DNA of 64,000 nucleotides from Planctomycetota bacterium (GTDB lineage Bacteria > Planctomycetota > UBA1135 > UBA2386). The notes under the pieces are model-generated. The model was given only the letters and a program-made list of their open reading frames with translations. It did not search any database and was not told the origin of the DNA. Location of the stretch: NCBI GenBank assembly GCA_016716265.1, contig JADJWQ010000006.1, forward strand, positions 3,809,501-3,873,500, read 5' to 3'. Positions 7,842 to 15,990 of the stretch are shown here, one piece after another; the stretch's first letter is position 1; every line of letters starts with the position of its first letter. The translations under genes and the position numbers were made by a program.

Positions 7842-10805
7842 ATGTCGCCATCCGAGCACGCCGCCGAGTCACCGCAGCGCGAGGCCACCGTCGCGCTGCC
7901 GCACCGCGCGGCAGCGACGAACGCCGAGCCCGTGGCGGATCTCGTCGGCCGGCGGCTCGGCCGCTACGTCGTCTGCGAGGAGCTCGGCCGTGGCGGCATG
8001 GGCGTCGTCCACCTCGCCCGCGACACCGAGCTGCGCCGCGACGTCGCGCTCAAGGTGCTGCCGCTGACCGCCACCGGGTCCGCCGAGATGCGCGCGCGCT
8101 TCCGCCGTGAAGCACGCGCGATGGCGCGCGTGATCCACCCGGGCGTTGTGCGCATCCACGAGGTTCTCGAGGTCGACGGCCTCGTCGCGCTGGTCATGGA
8201 GCGCGTCGAGGGCTGCTCGCTGGCCGACCTCGTCGGTGAGCTGTCCGAGCGGTCGTTGCGCGGCGAGCGGCCGGATCTCGCCGCGGCGCTCCGCGCGCGC
8301 GGCGTGACGATCCGTGCCGCGGACGCTGCGAGTCCGTCGCGCTGGTTCGCCCGGCTCGGCAGTCAGCTCGCCGATGCGCTGCAGGCGGTGCACGACGCTG
8401 GCGTACTGCACCGCGACGTCAAGCCGTCGAACGTGCTGATCGATGCTGCGGGCCGCCCCTACCTGACGGACTTCGGCGTCGCCCTCGATCCGCAGGCGAC
8501 CGACCCGACGCAGGGCGGCGTATGCGGCACGACGCCCTACTCGCCGCCCGAGCAGCTCCGTGGCGACGACGATCTCGACGTGCGCTGCGACGTCTACGGC
8601 CTCGGCGCCACGCTCTACGAGGCGATCGCGCTCCGGCCGCCGGCGACCGGCTCGCCCGCGACCGTCCAGCGCATCGTCGAGTCGCGGCGCGTGCCGTACC
8701 TCGACGCGCTCGTGCGCGGCGTGCCGCGCGATCTCGCGACCGTGGTCCACCGCGCGATCGATCCGCTGCGGACCGTGCGCTACCCGAGTGCCGCGGCGTT
8801 CGGCGCGGACCTGCGTGCGGTCGCCACCGGCGAGCTGATCGAGGCGCGCCGGGCGTCGCGGCTGCGCCGCGCAGGTCGCTGGCTCGTGCGCGAGCCGTCG
8901 CGGGCGGTCGCGCTCGCCGCGGCGCTGATGGCGGTGGCGCTGTCGGTCTCGCTCGTGCTCGTCCTGCCGTTCGTCGAGTCCGCGCGGCGCGCCGAGCGTC
9001 GAGAGCGCGCCCGGCAGCTGGTGGCGGAGGGTCTGACGCTGCTCTCGCTGCACGCCGACCAGGACGCGGCGATGGACCGGCTTCTGCAGGCGACGCGGGC
9101 TGCGCCCGACAGCGCCGAGGCGGTCGCGTGCGCGGCGCTCGCCTGGACGCTCGTCGGTCGGCCGCGGGATGCGGCGGCACTGGTGGAGTCGCGCCACGAT
9201 CTCGTCGCGGCGACACCGGGGCTCGCCGAGCTGCTGGACAACGGCATCGACCCGAACCGTTGGCCCAGCGAGGAGCTCGCGAGCCTCCGCATCGGCGACG
9301 GCGACTGGTTCGTGCACTTCCTCGCCGGCTACGCGGCGCAGCAACGCGGCTACGGGTCCTCGCGCGAGGGTTGGGCACGGCTCGCGCTGACCTGTGCGCG
9401 GCGGGCGCGCGACCTGCCCGGGGGTGCCGACCAGGAGCTCGCGCGCGATCTGCTCGTCCTCGCGCTCGACACGCTCGACGACGCCGACCTGGTCGACTCC
9501 TGCGAGACGCTGGCCGCGAGCTTCCCCGACCGCTGGTCCGCGCAGCTCCACGTCGCGCAGGCGCTCGCGAGGCGGGACCCGGCCCGCGCCATGCAGGCCT
9601 GCGAGCGGGCGCGCGCGCTCGGCGCGCCGCCGGCCACCATCCTGCAGGTGGCGCACCGGATCCTCGACGAGCCGGAGGACCACGAACGCGTGCTCGCGCT
9701 CGCGGACGACCTGCTGGCCGCCCATCCCGACGAGCCGAGGCTCCTGACCCAGCAGCTGCAGCTCCGCCAGCGATGCGGCGCGACCCGCGCCGAGCTCGCC
9801 CCGCTGCGCAGCCGGGCCCTCGCCGCGTACGAGGCCCGCGTCGCCACCGGCTCGGCGTTGTCCGGCACCTGGCTCGCGCTGGCGCGGATCCACGAGGACG
9901 CCGGGGATCTCGCGGCGGCGGTCGAGGTGCTGCGGCGGGGCGCGGCGCAGATGCCCGACTCGTGGCCGGTGCTCACCGAGCTGGCGCGGCTCGTGATCAC
10001 CCAGGTCGAGGAGCGCGCGGCGGAGATCCGGAAGACGCTCGCCGCCGGTCGGCGGCAGGTCCCGCCGGTGACGCTCGAGTCGATGGGCGAGTCGATCGCG
10101 GAGCTCGACCGCTCGATCGCCGAAGGCCGGGCGTTCTGCGAGCGCGCGTTGGAGCTCGCGCCCTACCACGGGCAGGTCGTGCAGAATGCGGCGCTGATGT
10201 ACGCGCGGACGATCGGCGACCGCGAGAACGCCCACCGTTGTATCGAGCTCGCCGTGCGACTCGACCCGCGCGTCGCCGCGGACCGCCTGATGCTCGGCAT
10301 GAGCTGCGTGAAGCTCGGCGACATCGAGGGCGCGATCGAGCAGTTCACGATCGCGCGCGAGCTCGACCCCGAGGACCCGCTCGCGATGTTCGAGCTCGGG
10401 CGGGCGCTGTTCCTCGCCGGGCAGCTCGACGCGGCCCGGCCGCTCCTCGCGGAGTCGATCCCGGCGATGAGCGCGCTGCCGAGGAAGCCCGTGCGGGACC
10501 TGCCGATCGCGATGGCGTGCCTCGCCAGGATCTGCATCTCGTCCGAGGTCCCGGACCGGGAGGCCGCCTACGCATGGCTCGACCGGATGCGCGCGCAGAC
10601 GCGCATCCCACCCAATTCGGCGGTCGAGCTGTCGGCGGAGGTCTACCTGGCCTGCGGGGAACCGGATCGCGCCCGCGCGGCGCTCGAGGGCGCGGTCCGC
10701 TGCACGCGACAGCTCGCCGAGCTGGAGCCGATCGCCGCGCGCCGGCAGGTGTTCCTCGAGGAGCTCGCGCGCCTGGAGGGTCGCCTGGCCCAGCTGGGGC
10801 ACTGA
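7842..10805 (+). CDS. Transmembrane Ser/Thr protein kinase with TPR-type C-terminus
   Basis: A 987-aa PknB-like kinase. The kinase domain (about 38-330) has the glycine loop GRGGMGVV, the ATP lysine in DVALKVLP (about 71), catalytic LHRDVKPSN (about 188), DFG (about 210) and the PPEQ segment, so it should be active. One membrane helix (about 358-382, ALAAALMAVALSVSLV) leads to a C-terminal helical repeat region. Its clearest TPR units, near residues 800-890, follow the pattern A-x-x-x-x-x-A-x-x-L-D-P. This layout (cytoplasmic kinase, membrane helix, sensor or scaffold repeats) is common in planctomycetes. It is followed 26 bp later by the TMEM175-like channel gene, probably in one operon. The ligand and substrates are not evident. 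Confidence 0.92.
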   Translation: MSPSEHAAESPQREATVALPHRAAATNAEPVADLVGRRLGRYVVCEELGRGGMGVVHLARDTELRRDVALKVLPLTATGSAEMRARFRREARAMARVIHPGVVRIHEVLEVDGLVALVMERVEGCSLADLVGELSERSLRGERPDLAAALRARGVTIRAADAASPSRWFARLGSQLADALQAVHDAGVLHRDVKPSNVLIDAAGRPYLTDFGVALDPQATDPTQGGVCGTTPYSPPEQLRGDDDLDVRCDVYGLGATLYEAIALRPPATGSPATVQRIVESRRVPYLDALVRGVPRDLATVVHRAIDPLRTVRYPSAAAFGADLRAVATGELIEARRASRLRRAGRWLVREPSRAVALAAALMAVALSVSLVLVLPFVESARRAERRERARQLVAEGLTLLSLHADQDAAMDRLLQATRAAPDSAEAVACAALAWTLVGRPRDAAALVESRHDLVAATPGLAELLDNGIDPNRWPSEELASLRIGDGDWFVHFLAGYAAQQRGYGSSREGWARLALTCARRARDLPGGADQELARDLLVLALDTLDDADLVDSCETLAASFPDRWSAQLHVAQALARRDPARAMQACERARALGAPPATILQVAHRILDEPEDHERVLALADDLLAAHPDEPRLLTQQLQLRQRCGATRAELAPLRSRALAAYEARVATGSALSGTWLALARIHEDAGDLAAAVEVLRRGAAQMPDSWPVLTELARLVITQVEERAAEIRKTLAAGRRQVPPVTLESMGESIAELDRSIAEGRAFCERALELAPYHGQVVQNAALMYARTIGDRENAHRCIELAVRLDPRVAADRLMLGMSCVKLGDIEGAIEQFTIARELDPEDPLAMFELGRALFLAGQLDAARPLLAESIPAMSALPRKPVRDLPIAMACLARICISSEVPDREAAYAWLDRMRAQTRIPPNSAVELSAEVYLACGEPDRARAALEGAVRCTRQLAELEPIAARRQVFLEELARLEGRLAQLGH

Positions 10806-10831
10806 CGCGTCGACGAGCTGCGGAGGTCGCC

Positions 10832-11566
10832 ATGACGGAACGTACGCTGTCCGATCCCGAGCTCGGCCCGCCACCGGGCGAGCCGCGCTTCCGCTGGCGC
10901 GGTGGTGACGGCTCGCGGCTCGAGGCCCTCGGCGACGGCGTGTTCGCCCTGTCGCTGACGCTCTTGCTGTTGTCCTCGGAGGTGCCGCGCCGCACCGGCG
11001 ACCTGTGGCGCGTGCTGCAGGAGGCCGTGCCGTTCGCGATCACGTTCGCGATCCTCGGCATGATCTGGTTCGCGCACTTCCTGTTCTTCCGCCGCTACGG
11101 ACTGCGCGATCGACTCTGCGTGTTCCTCAACTTCGCATTGCTGTTCCTGGTGCTCGTCTATGCCTATCCGCTGAAGTTCGTGTTCTCGCTGGTCGCGCGC
11201 GGCCTGTTCGGTATGACCCGCGTCGATGTCGCGACCGACGACCGCAGCTTCCCGCTGATGGAGTTCTACGGGATCGGCTTCGGGCTCATCTACGCCGTGC
11301 TCGCGGCGATGTACGCGCACGCCTGGCGGCTGCGCGACCAGCTGCAGCTCGACGCGTACGAGCGGAACGTCACGCGCCAATGGCTGTGGCAGCACCTCGC
11401 GATGGTGGTCATCGCCGGATGTTCGGTGCTGGCCGCGGTCGTCCTGCCGGCGCGGCTCACGCCGTGGTCGGGCTTCGTCTACTTCGCGATCGGCCCGACG
11501 ATGGGCCTGTTCGCCGTGGTGTGGGAGCGGCGGCGCGCCGCGCTGCGCGACGGTCAGGTCGCGTAG
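10832..11566 (+). CDS. TMEM175-family potassium channel-like membrane protein (DUF1211)
   Basis: A 244-aa integral membrane protein with the family signature RLEALGDGVFALS in the first helix (usual form R-x-x-x-F-S-D-G-V-F-A). Further helices run at about 65-82, 97-122, 143-163, 187-206 and 213-231. Bacterial members form tetrameric K+ channels. The start has a GCGGAGG ribosome-binding site 8 nt upstream. Its 3' end overlaps by 13 bp the 3' remnant of a convergent gene. Pieces of this gene (bases matching 10875-10944 and 11520-11566) are found again at 18408-18523, so this copy is the intact one of a split duplication. Confidence 0.85.
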   Translation: MTERTLSDPELGPPPGEPRFRWRGGDGSRLEALGDGVFALSLTLLLLSSEVPRRTGDLWRVLQEAVPFAITFAILGMIWFAHFLFFRRYGLRDRLCVFLNFALLFLVLVYAYPLKFVFSLVARGLFGMTRVDVATDDRSFPLMEFYGIGFGLIYAVLAAMYAHAWRLRDQLQLDAYERNVTRQWLWQHLAMVVIAGCSVLAAVVLPARLTPWSGFVYFAIGPTMGLFAVVWERRRAALRDGQVA

Positions 11567-11656
11567 AAGCCGACCGCGGCGCAGGCGACTGCGGCGAGCG
11601 GCAGGATGGCGACCGCCGCGCGCGTCCAGCGCTCGTTGCGGTGCAGGCGGAGCTGG
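11520..11656. repeat. Left copy of 137-bp direct repeat bounding the island
   Basis: Positions 11520-11656 are identical to 18477-18613, 6957 bp apart. The repeat spans the last 47 bp of the channel gene and 103 bp of the 3' end of the convergent small membrane protein gene (the two overlap). Homology stops exactly where the 17-bp terminal inverted repeat of the next element begins (11657). Confidence 0.95.
11554..11656 (-). pseudogene. 3' remnant of the 96-aa membrane protein gene
   Basis: These 103 bp encode the last 33 residues (ending VACAAVGFYAT and a TGA) of the small membrane protein whose complete copy is at 18511-18801, with identical nucleotides. The 5' two thirds are missing here, cut off at the edge of the MITE-like element. 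It marks the left break point of the island. Confidence 0.9.
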
Positions 11657-11884
11657 CGTCCTGTCCGAAAACTGGTCCGCGTTGTCATTACACGAGTTAC
11701 GGCGTTGCGCCGGACCGTTTCGGGTGGTGCCCAGGCGACCGGCGCAGCCGGCGGTTTGCGATTCCGCCATCGTGGCGAATTCCGACTGAAGTGCCGATGT
11801 CGCCGCTCGAGCCCCCTTTGGTGCGGTGGACCGAAAGCCTCTAAGTCGTTCCGCAGCAAGCCAGTCGAGTTTCCGGACAGGACG
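11657..11884. mobile_element. 228-bp MITE-like element with 17-bp terminal inverted repeats
   Basis: The left end CGTCCTGTCCGAAAACT (11657-11673) and the right end (11868-11884) are inverted copies with one mismatch. The 194 bp between them hold no convincing gene. The left terminus abuts the end of the 137-bp direct repeat and the right terminus abuts the truncated hydrolase reading frame, so the element sits at a rearrangement joint. No target-site duplication is visible, and the parent IS family is not assigned. Confidence 0.6.
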
Positions 11885-12354
11885 GGATCCTCGAGACGGT
11901 CGGCCTGCACCAGGACGCGGCCGAGCGGGACGCCGCGGTCCGCGCGGTGATCGAAGCGAGCTTCGCCGAGCAGCCCGGGGACGAACGCGACCCGGCCCAG
12001 CTCGAGGCCGTTCTCCGCGAGAGCCGCAATGCCAACACGCCCTGGATGCACTGGCTGCTCGGTCACGATCCGACGGTTCCGCTGCGCGCGATGCGGTGCG
12101 ACGTCCTCGCCCTGTTCGGCAGCAAGGACCTCCAGGTCGACCCGGAGCAGAACCGCGCGCCGCTGGCCGCCGCGCTGGAGGAGAGCGCATGCGACGAGGT
12201 GCGCATCATCACCCTCGACGGGCTGAACCACCTGTTCCAGAACGCGGACACCGGTTCGCCGTCCGAGTATGCATCCATCGAGGAGACCTTCGCCCCCGAG
12301 GCGCTGGATCGGATCTCCGGCTGGATCCGCCACGTCACCGGGTTGGGTGACTGA
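11885..12354 (+). pseudogene. C-terminal fragment of an alpha/beta-hydrolase
   Basis: About 156 codons in frame up to TGA 12352-12354. The segment carries the C-terminal features of alpha/beta-hydrolase (serine aminopeptidase-like) proteins. VLALFGSKDLQVDPEQN supplies the acid Asp, and LDGLNHLFQNADTGSPSEY supplies the catalytic His. The nucleophile Ser region and the whole N-terminal half are missing, cut at the right inverted repeat of the preceding element. A GTG at 11947 could be called as a start, but the protein would lack its nucleophile. It is most likely a dead fragment. Confidence 0.75.
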
Positions 12355-12435
12355 CCCAGCGCCGCAGAAAGTCGTCACACGACCGTGAAACCACTGCGAG
12401 GGGTGTGGATCTCGTATTGAGCGAAGCCGCTCTTT

Positions 12436-13893
12436 TCATGCCGCGAGCGCTCGGACGGCGGTCCGCTGCGTAGCGAAGAACCGTGACATGGCAGCGTCCC
12501 ATTGGTGGCTGAGCGCGAGCGCGCGGAGCTTGATCACGTGGTCGCCGGTATCCTGCTTCCAGCGCGATCCGGCGCGCTTCATGCGCACGCCGATGAGGCT
12601 CTTGCAGGTTGCCTCGACGGTGCCGTTGCCGATCGGCAGCCCTTTGGCGCGGGCGCCGGCGTAGTTCATGCGGTGCGCATGATTCGTGAGGTAGGTGATG
12701 GCCTCGTGGATGGGGCCGTGCTTGACCACGCTGCCGTCGACCGGGTCGCACCAGTGCGGTTCGAGGTCGGCGAGAATCTGCGTGACGGCGTCCTTCCTGC
12801 GCTCGAGGAGCCGGCGCCAGCCAGCCACGACCGCTCGGCTTTCGGCGCCCTGGATCGCCTCGGCTGCCGCAGACAGCTTCGAGGACGTGCCAGAAGTCGA
12901 CCATCAGATGGCGCGGACCTAAGAGGCCTTCCGGGAAGCTCGACTCGAGCAGGTTCCACATCTCGTGAGCCCCATCAGCGAGTAGCTGAAGTCGCAGCTC
13001 GGGCTGCTTCTCGCGCAGCCGGTAGACCACGTTCGCCATGGCGTTGCACACGTCCAAGGGGTCGATGCAGGCATTTGTCCGAAGCGCATCGAGTAGAGCG
13101 CTCGGCCGTTGCCATCGTGCAACGTGACGGTGCCGCAATGCGCCATGTGGAAGACGCGCGTGATCTTCGGCGCGTTCCTCCTGGGCCGACCGGGCGGCCG
13201 CGGGATGGGCTCCTCCATCGGCACGCTCGCCCGGTCGAGCGATACCGAGATCGCGCGTGCCTCAGCCGGGATCTCGAGGCTGCTCACGATGGCGTCCTCG
13301 ATGTTGACCTGGTGACGAAGGTACAGCGCCCCGAGCTCATGCGGCACGCGCTCGAAGCTCGCACGAGAGTAGGGAAGCCGGCGGGTCTGCTTGCCGCTCT
13401 GCTCACCCTCCCGCGATGGCGCCTTCTGCAGCTCGAAAGCCATCGCCCCGGCCGTCTGCGGTAGCCAGCCGTCGCCAATGGCTCCCGCACGCAGGCTGAT
13501 CGCGTCCACCGTCGGTGCGTTGCCCTCGCCGAGCGGACGATACAGCGCTCGTCGCACCTCGACGGTCCCCGCGAGCGATCGGGCACCGGCCGTTGCCGTG
13601 CCCCGACCCGCGTGAAGGTCTTGCCGTCGATCTCGACTCGCGGCGCGTCGACCTCCAGAACGCCGAGCATGACCGCGTGCGCGTCCCGCTCCACCGCGCC
13701 GGTCAGCTCAACGACCATGACCTCCGAGACCGCGTAGTCGATCGCCTCCCCGGCCTGCCGCGCCACTTGCGGCGCGCGATGCGACCGCGGCGCACAGCGC
13801 CTCGATCGAACCCACCATGCTCTTGCACGCAGCCGGCACCGCGACGACGATCAGGTCTTCGACGGCGCCCCTCCCAGGACGCTTGGTTTGCAT
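12436..13893 (-). pseudogene. ISKra4-type transposase broken by several frameshifts
   Basis: Translated segments on the minus strand line up as one transposase only if the frame changes at least four times. They are an N-terminus near MQTKRPGR (13893); a middle part with VEIDGKTFTRVG (about 13640); DGNGRALYSMRFGQ (about 13100); ADGAHEMWNL followed by MVDFWHVLEAV (about 12890-12980); and an intact last 130 codons with YLTNHAHRMNYAGARAKGLP and VEATCKSLIGVRMKRAG. These are the ISKra4 family hallmarks (short ADGA motif, W-H-x-L-E, G-x-G-x-V-E-x-x-C-K). No clear terminal inverted repeats were found. It is non-functional as it stands. Confidence 0.8.
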
Positions 13894-13985
13894 CCTGCAT
13901 CCGATAGGGAGGGGCGTCGTTTTGTACAAGTTCTTTTTACACAAGATCTTGTGCTCGCTCCCCGCCCCCGCCGCACCGCTCGGTG
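13894..13985. other. AT-richer patch with a 12-bp palindrome
   Basis: This patch is less GC-rich than its surroundings and contains the perfect palindrome ACAAGATCTTGT (13941-13952). It lies just outside the 5' end of the broken transposase gene and may be the outer end of that insertion element or its promoter. No gene is visible. Confidence 0.35.
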
Positions 13986-14243
13986 TCAGCGCCGCGCCTC
14001 ACTCAATCCGGGAGCCACACCCCGCAGGATGCGCCCCTGTTCGTGCGGCTTCAGGTGCCTGCGCCGCAGGTTCATCGACACGACGAACGTGAACGGGTCA
14101 ATGTCGCCGGTTAGCTCCTCGAAGCCGGGCACGCCCAGAGCCGCATTGCGCGTTTCGTCACTCCTCGCGAGGCCAACCGCATGAACGTCTAGGCTTGCAG
14201 AGCAGCACTTCCAGCAGCATCTCGTGGAGAACGCGCCGGGCAT
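13986..14243 (-). CDS. Short fragment resembling ParB-like nuclease-domain proteins
   Basis: An 85-codon open frame ending at 13986. Its middle reads DIDPFTFVVSMNLRRRHLK, close to the Y-V-x-S-x-N-L-x-R-R-H-L-(T/K) motif of ParB-like/DNA-modification-associated proteins. Nothing of the rest of such a protein follows, so this is probably a truncated relic. Its 5' part overlaps the zinc-ribbon gene in another frame, so the true start is unclear. It could also be chance. Confidence 0.35.
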   Translation of the reverse strand: MPGAFSTRCCWKCCSASLDVHAVGLARSDETRNAALGVPGFEELTGDIDPFTFVVSMNLRRRHLKPHEQGRILRGVAPGLSEARR

Positions 14244-14643
14244 CCGGACTCATACGCATCAACTCGAAGCGCGATACGCAATGCGAGAAGCGATCGCGTC
14301 GATCCCCGACCACGCGCGCGATGTTCCGAACCGCATACTCCAGCTCGATCAACTGAACGGCGTGCCTGCCGCTGCGCACATCCCCGAGGTGGCGACGCTG
14401 CTCCAGCGCCGTGCGCAGCGACCGGACACGCGCTTGCCGAAGAGCCTCACGATCAGCGGGAACCGCGATTCGCCGGGCTGCGGGTATCAGTTTCAGCGTG
14501 TCGGCGTCTGTGACATCGGGAGCATCCAGATTTCGGAGTTGCAGGTCTAGTCGATAGCACGTGCTGCATAGCCCCCGCATCCTATGCTGCGCCTTGGTCG
14601 TGCCACACACATCGCAGCGATCGGGGGGTCTATTCAAGCCCAT
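14158..14643 (-). CDS. Hypothetical zinc-ribbon protein
   Basis: A 161-aa protein I do not recognise as a named family. The N-terminus has a four-cysteine zinc-ribbon arrangement (RCDVCGTTKAQHRMRG, then LCSTCYRL, residues 8-31). The remainder is basic and helical with many Arg residues (for example RHAVQLIELEYAVRNI). Small zinc-ribbon proteins of this kind are frequent in phage and mobile-element cargo. It lies 90 bp downstream of the toxin candidate on the same strand and has an ATG start. Function is unknown; nucleic-acid binding is a guess from charge and the zinc ribbon. Confidence 0.6.
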   Translation of the reverse strand: MGLNRPPDRCDVCGTTKAQHRMRGLCSTCYRLDLQLRNLDAPDVTDADTLKLIPAARRIAVPADREALRQARVRSLRTALEQRRHLGDVRSGRHAVQLIELEYAVRNIARVVGDRRDRFSHCVSRFELMRMSPDARRVLHEMLLEVLLCKPRRSCGWPREE

Positions 14644-14733
14644 AGCGCGCAGACCGGGTCGTGATCTGGGGCGGGGAGTCCGCTCCTGACAAGAAGGCGG
14701 GATACAATGTGGTTGCCGGGCATGGCAACAGGC

Positions 14734-15195
14734 TCACGTATTCGGCCCTGACGGGCAGACGTTGTGCTCCGGATCCCACCAGAGGATCCGCAGCACGCTC
14801 CCGAACAGGATGCCCCAGACCCGCGACTTGCCATTGAGCCGCAGCGAGAACAGCTCGTCGATGTCGTCCTGACCGATCTCCCGCAGCCGGCGGTGAGCCT
14901 CGGAGGCGAACTTCGGGTGCGAGAGCTTCACATTGTGGCAGCCTGCGCCCTGCTGTATCTCGGCCCACGTCATCCGCTCGAAATGCGAGAGCTTGCCGAG
15001 AATGGTGCCGAGGACGTCGCGCTTCTTCAGGTGCGACCAGCCGAACGGCCCCTCGTGGTCGAGCAGTTGCACGTTCCACGACGGTGGTTGCCTGCCAGGG
15101 TCTTCGGCGGGAGCAGTCCGGACCTTTCGCTCTGTCAGCAGATCCTCGGGCAAGCCCCTGACCTGCTTCTTCTGCTTGCGCCTCTTCTTCGCCAC
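14734..15195 (-). CDS. Candidate toxin of a Panacea-type toxin-antitoxin pair
   Basis: A 153-aa protein from a GTG at 15195 (an ATG 20 codons upstream would overlap the preceding gene). It has a very basic N-terminus (AKKRRKQKK) followed by a compact domain with WNVQLLDHEGPFGW, MTWAEIQ, IGQDDIDELFSLRLNG and KSRVWGI, and a terminal WWDPEHNVCPS. I recall this C-terminal pattern from small proteins next to DUF4065 genes but cannot name the fold. Gene order (antitoxin first, 25 bp gap, same strand) is that of PanAT modules, whose toxins vary widely. The toxin role is inference from position; a partner or accessory protein is the alternative. Confidence 0.55.
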   Translation of the reverse strand: MAKKRRKQKKQVRGLPEDLLTERKVRTAPAEDPGRQPPSWNVQLLDHEGPFGWSHLKKRDVLGTILGKLSHFERMTWAEIQQGAGCHNVKLSHPKFASEAHRRLREIGQDDIDELFSLRLNGKSRVWGILFGSVLRILWWDPEHNVCPSGPNT

Positions 15196-15220
15196 AGCCG
15201 TTCGACTCCTCGTGGCAGCG

Positions 15221-15658
15221 TCACAGCGCCGAGTAGAACTCCTCCAACGCCGCATGCGTGATCGGCTCGGAGGACCGCTCGCCGGGGGCGTAGCCCTTGC
15301 GGGCCTCCCGCCACGGATCCTCGCGGTGAGTCAGGTCGCTCAGCCACTGCGCGGTCTTGCCACCGAGGTCGCGCAGCACCGCGTCGACCGTGTCGCGCTG
15401 GTCCTTGTCGAGTGCGCTGGAGTCTCCATCGATCATCTCCGGCCGCACCTCGAACGCTCCCTGGTGCTGCCGATACAGGTCGGGGATCACCGGACCGTTC
15501 GCCCACGCCTGAATGGGCTCGGGGAACAGCGGTTTCTCGTCCCAGACCAGCGACCACGCCTGGGCGTAGTAGCAGAGTTTCTGGAGCTTCATCGCGGACA
15601 TCGGGCCGCGCTTCTCCAGCATGTAGCGGGCGACGTCGAAGACCGAGGGCACGGTCAC
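15221..15658 (-). CDS. Panacea-domain (DUF4065/SocA-like) antitoxin
   Basis: A 145-aa single-domain protein with the full Panacea signature: VFDVARYMLEKRG, MSAMKLQKLCYYAQAW, then PLFPEPIQAWANGPVIPDLY. Panacea proteins neutralise structurally unrelated toxins by direct binding (PanA of PanAT systems) and include SocA, the adaptor for SocB proteolysis. The gene starts with GTG; a second in-frame GTG two codons later is better spaced from the AGGTGA upstream. It is followed at 25 bp by the toxin candidate. The location in a decayed mobile island fits an addiction or defence module. Confidence 0.88.
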   Translation of the reverse strand: MTVPSVFDVARYMLEKRGPMSAMKLQKLCYYAQAWSLVWDEKPLFPEPIQAWANGPVIPDLYRQHQGAFEVRPEMIDGDSSALDKDQRDTVDAVLRDLGGKTAQWLSDLTHREDPWREARKGYAPGERSSEPITHAALEEFYSAL

Positions 15659-15990
15659 CTCGCAGGGCGGTAGGGGCGGAGCGGGGATGCGAGGATCATC
15701 GGCCGATCCGGCTCATGGACCAACCCGGGGTCTCCCGAATCGCGACCGAATCGGGTGGGCTGCGGCGCGGCGGATCGAGCGGGCGTCACCCCAGCCGCCG
15801 AACCGCAGCCACCCCCTCGTGGCCGTCTGCGCCCGACTCGGCGGACTCCCGCGGCCGCGCAGGCAGGAAGAAGCTGACACCACGCTTCCGCTTGTCGACC
15901 TGCCCGCGGACCTGCGGCACCTGGACGACCTGACCGGCCGCGTGCTGGAGCGCGTGCTGGTCACCGGAGATCGCCACGTGCCTGCGTAGC
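15659..15990. other. Intergenic region between the Panacea gene and the beta-helix gene
   Basis: 332 bp upstream of the Panacea gene, so it should hold that operon's promoter. Short open frames exist on both strands (about 60-100 codons), but none shows a recognisable domain or a good start. I see no clear hairpin or promoter. Confidence 0.4.

Noticed and set aside
8522..10800. Large frames overlapping the kinase gene in other phases (for example 8522-11566 before the channel start)
   Set aside because: Only the last 244 codons of that frame, from 10832, encode a recognised protein; the rest is out of phase with the kinase.
13941..13952. The ACAAGATCTTGT palindrome as an operator for the Panacea operon
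   Set aside because: It is more than 1.7 kb away from that promoter and adjacent to the broken transposase instead.
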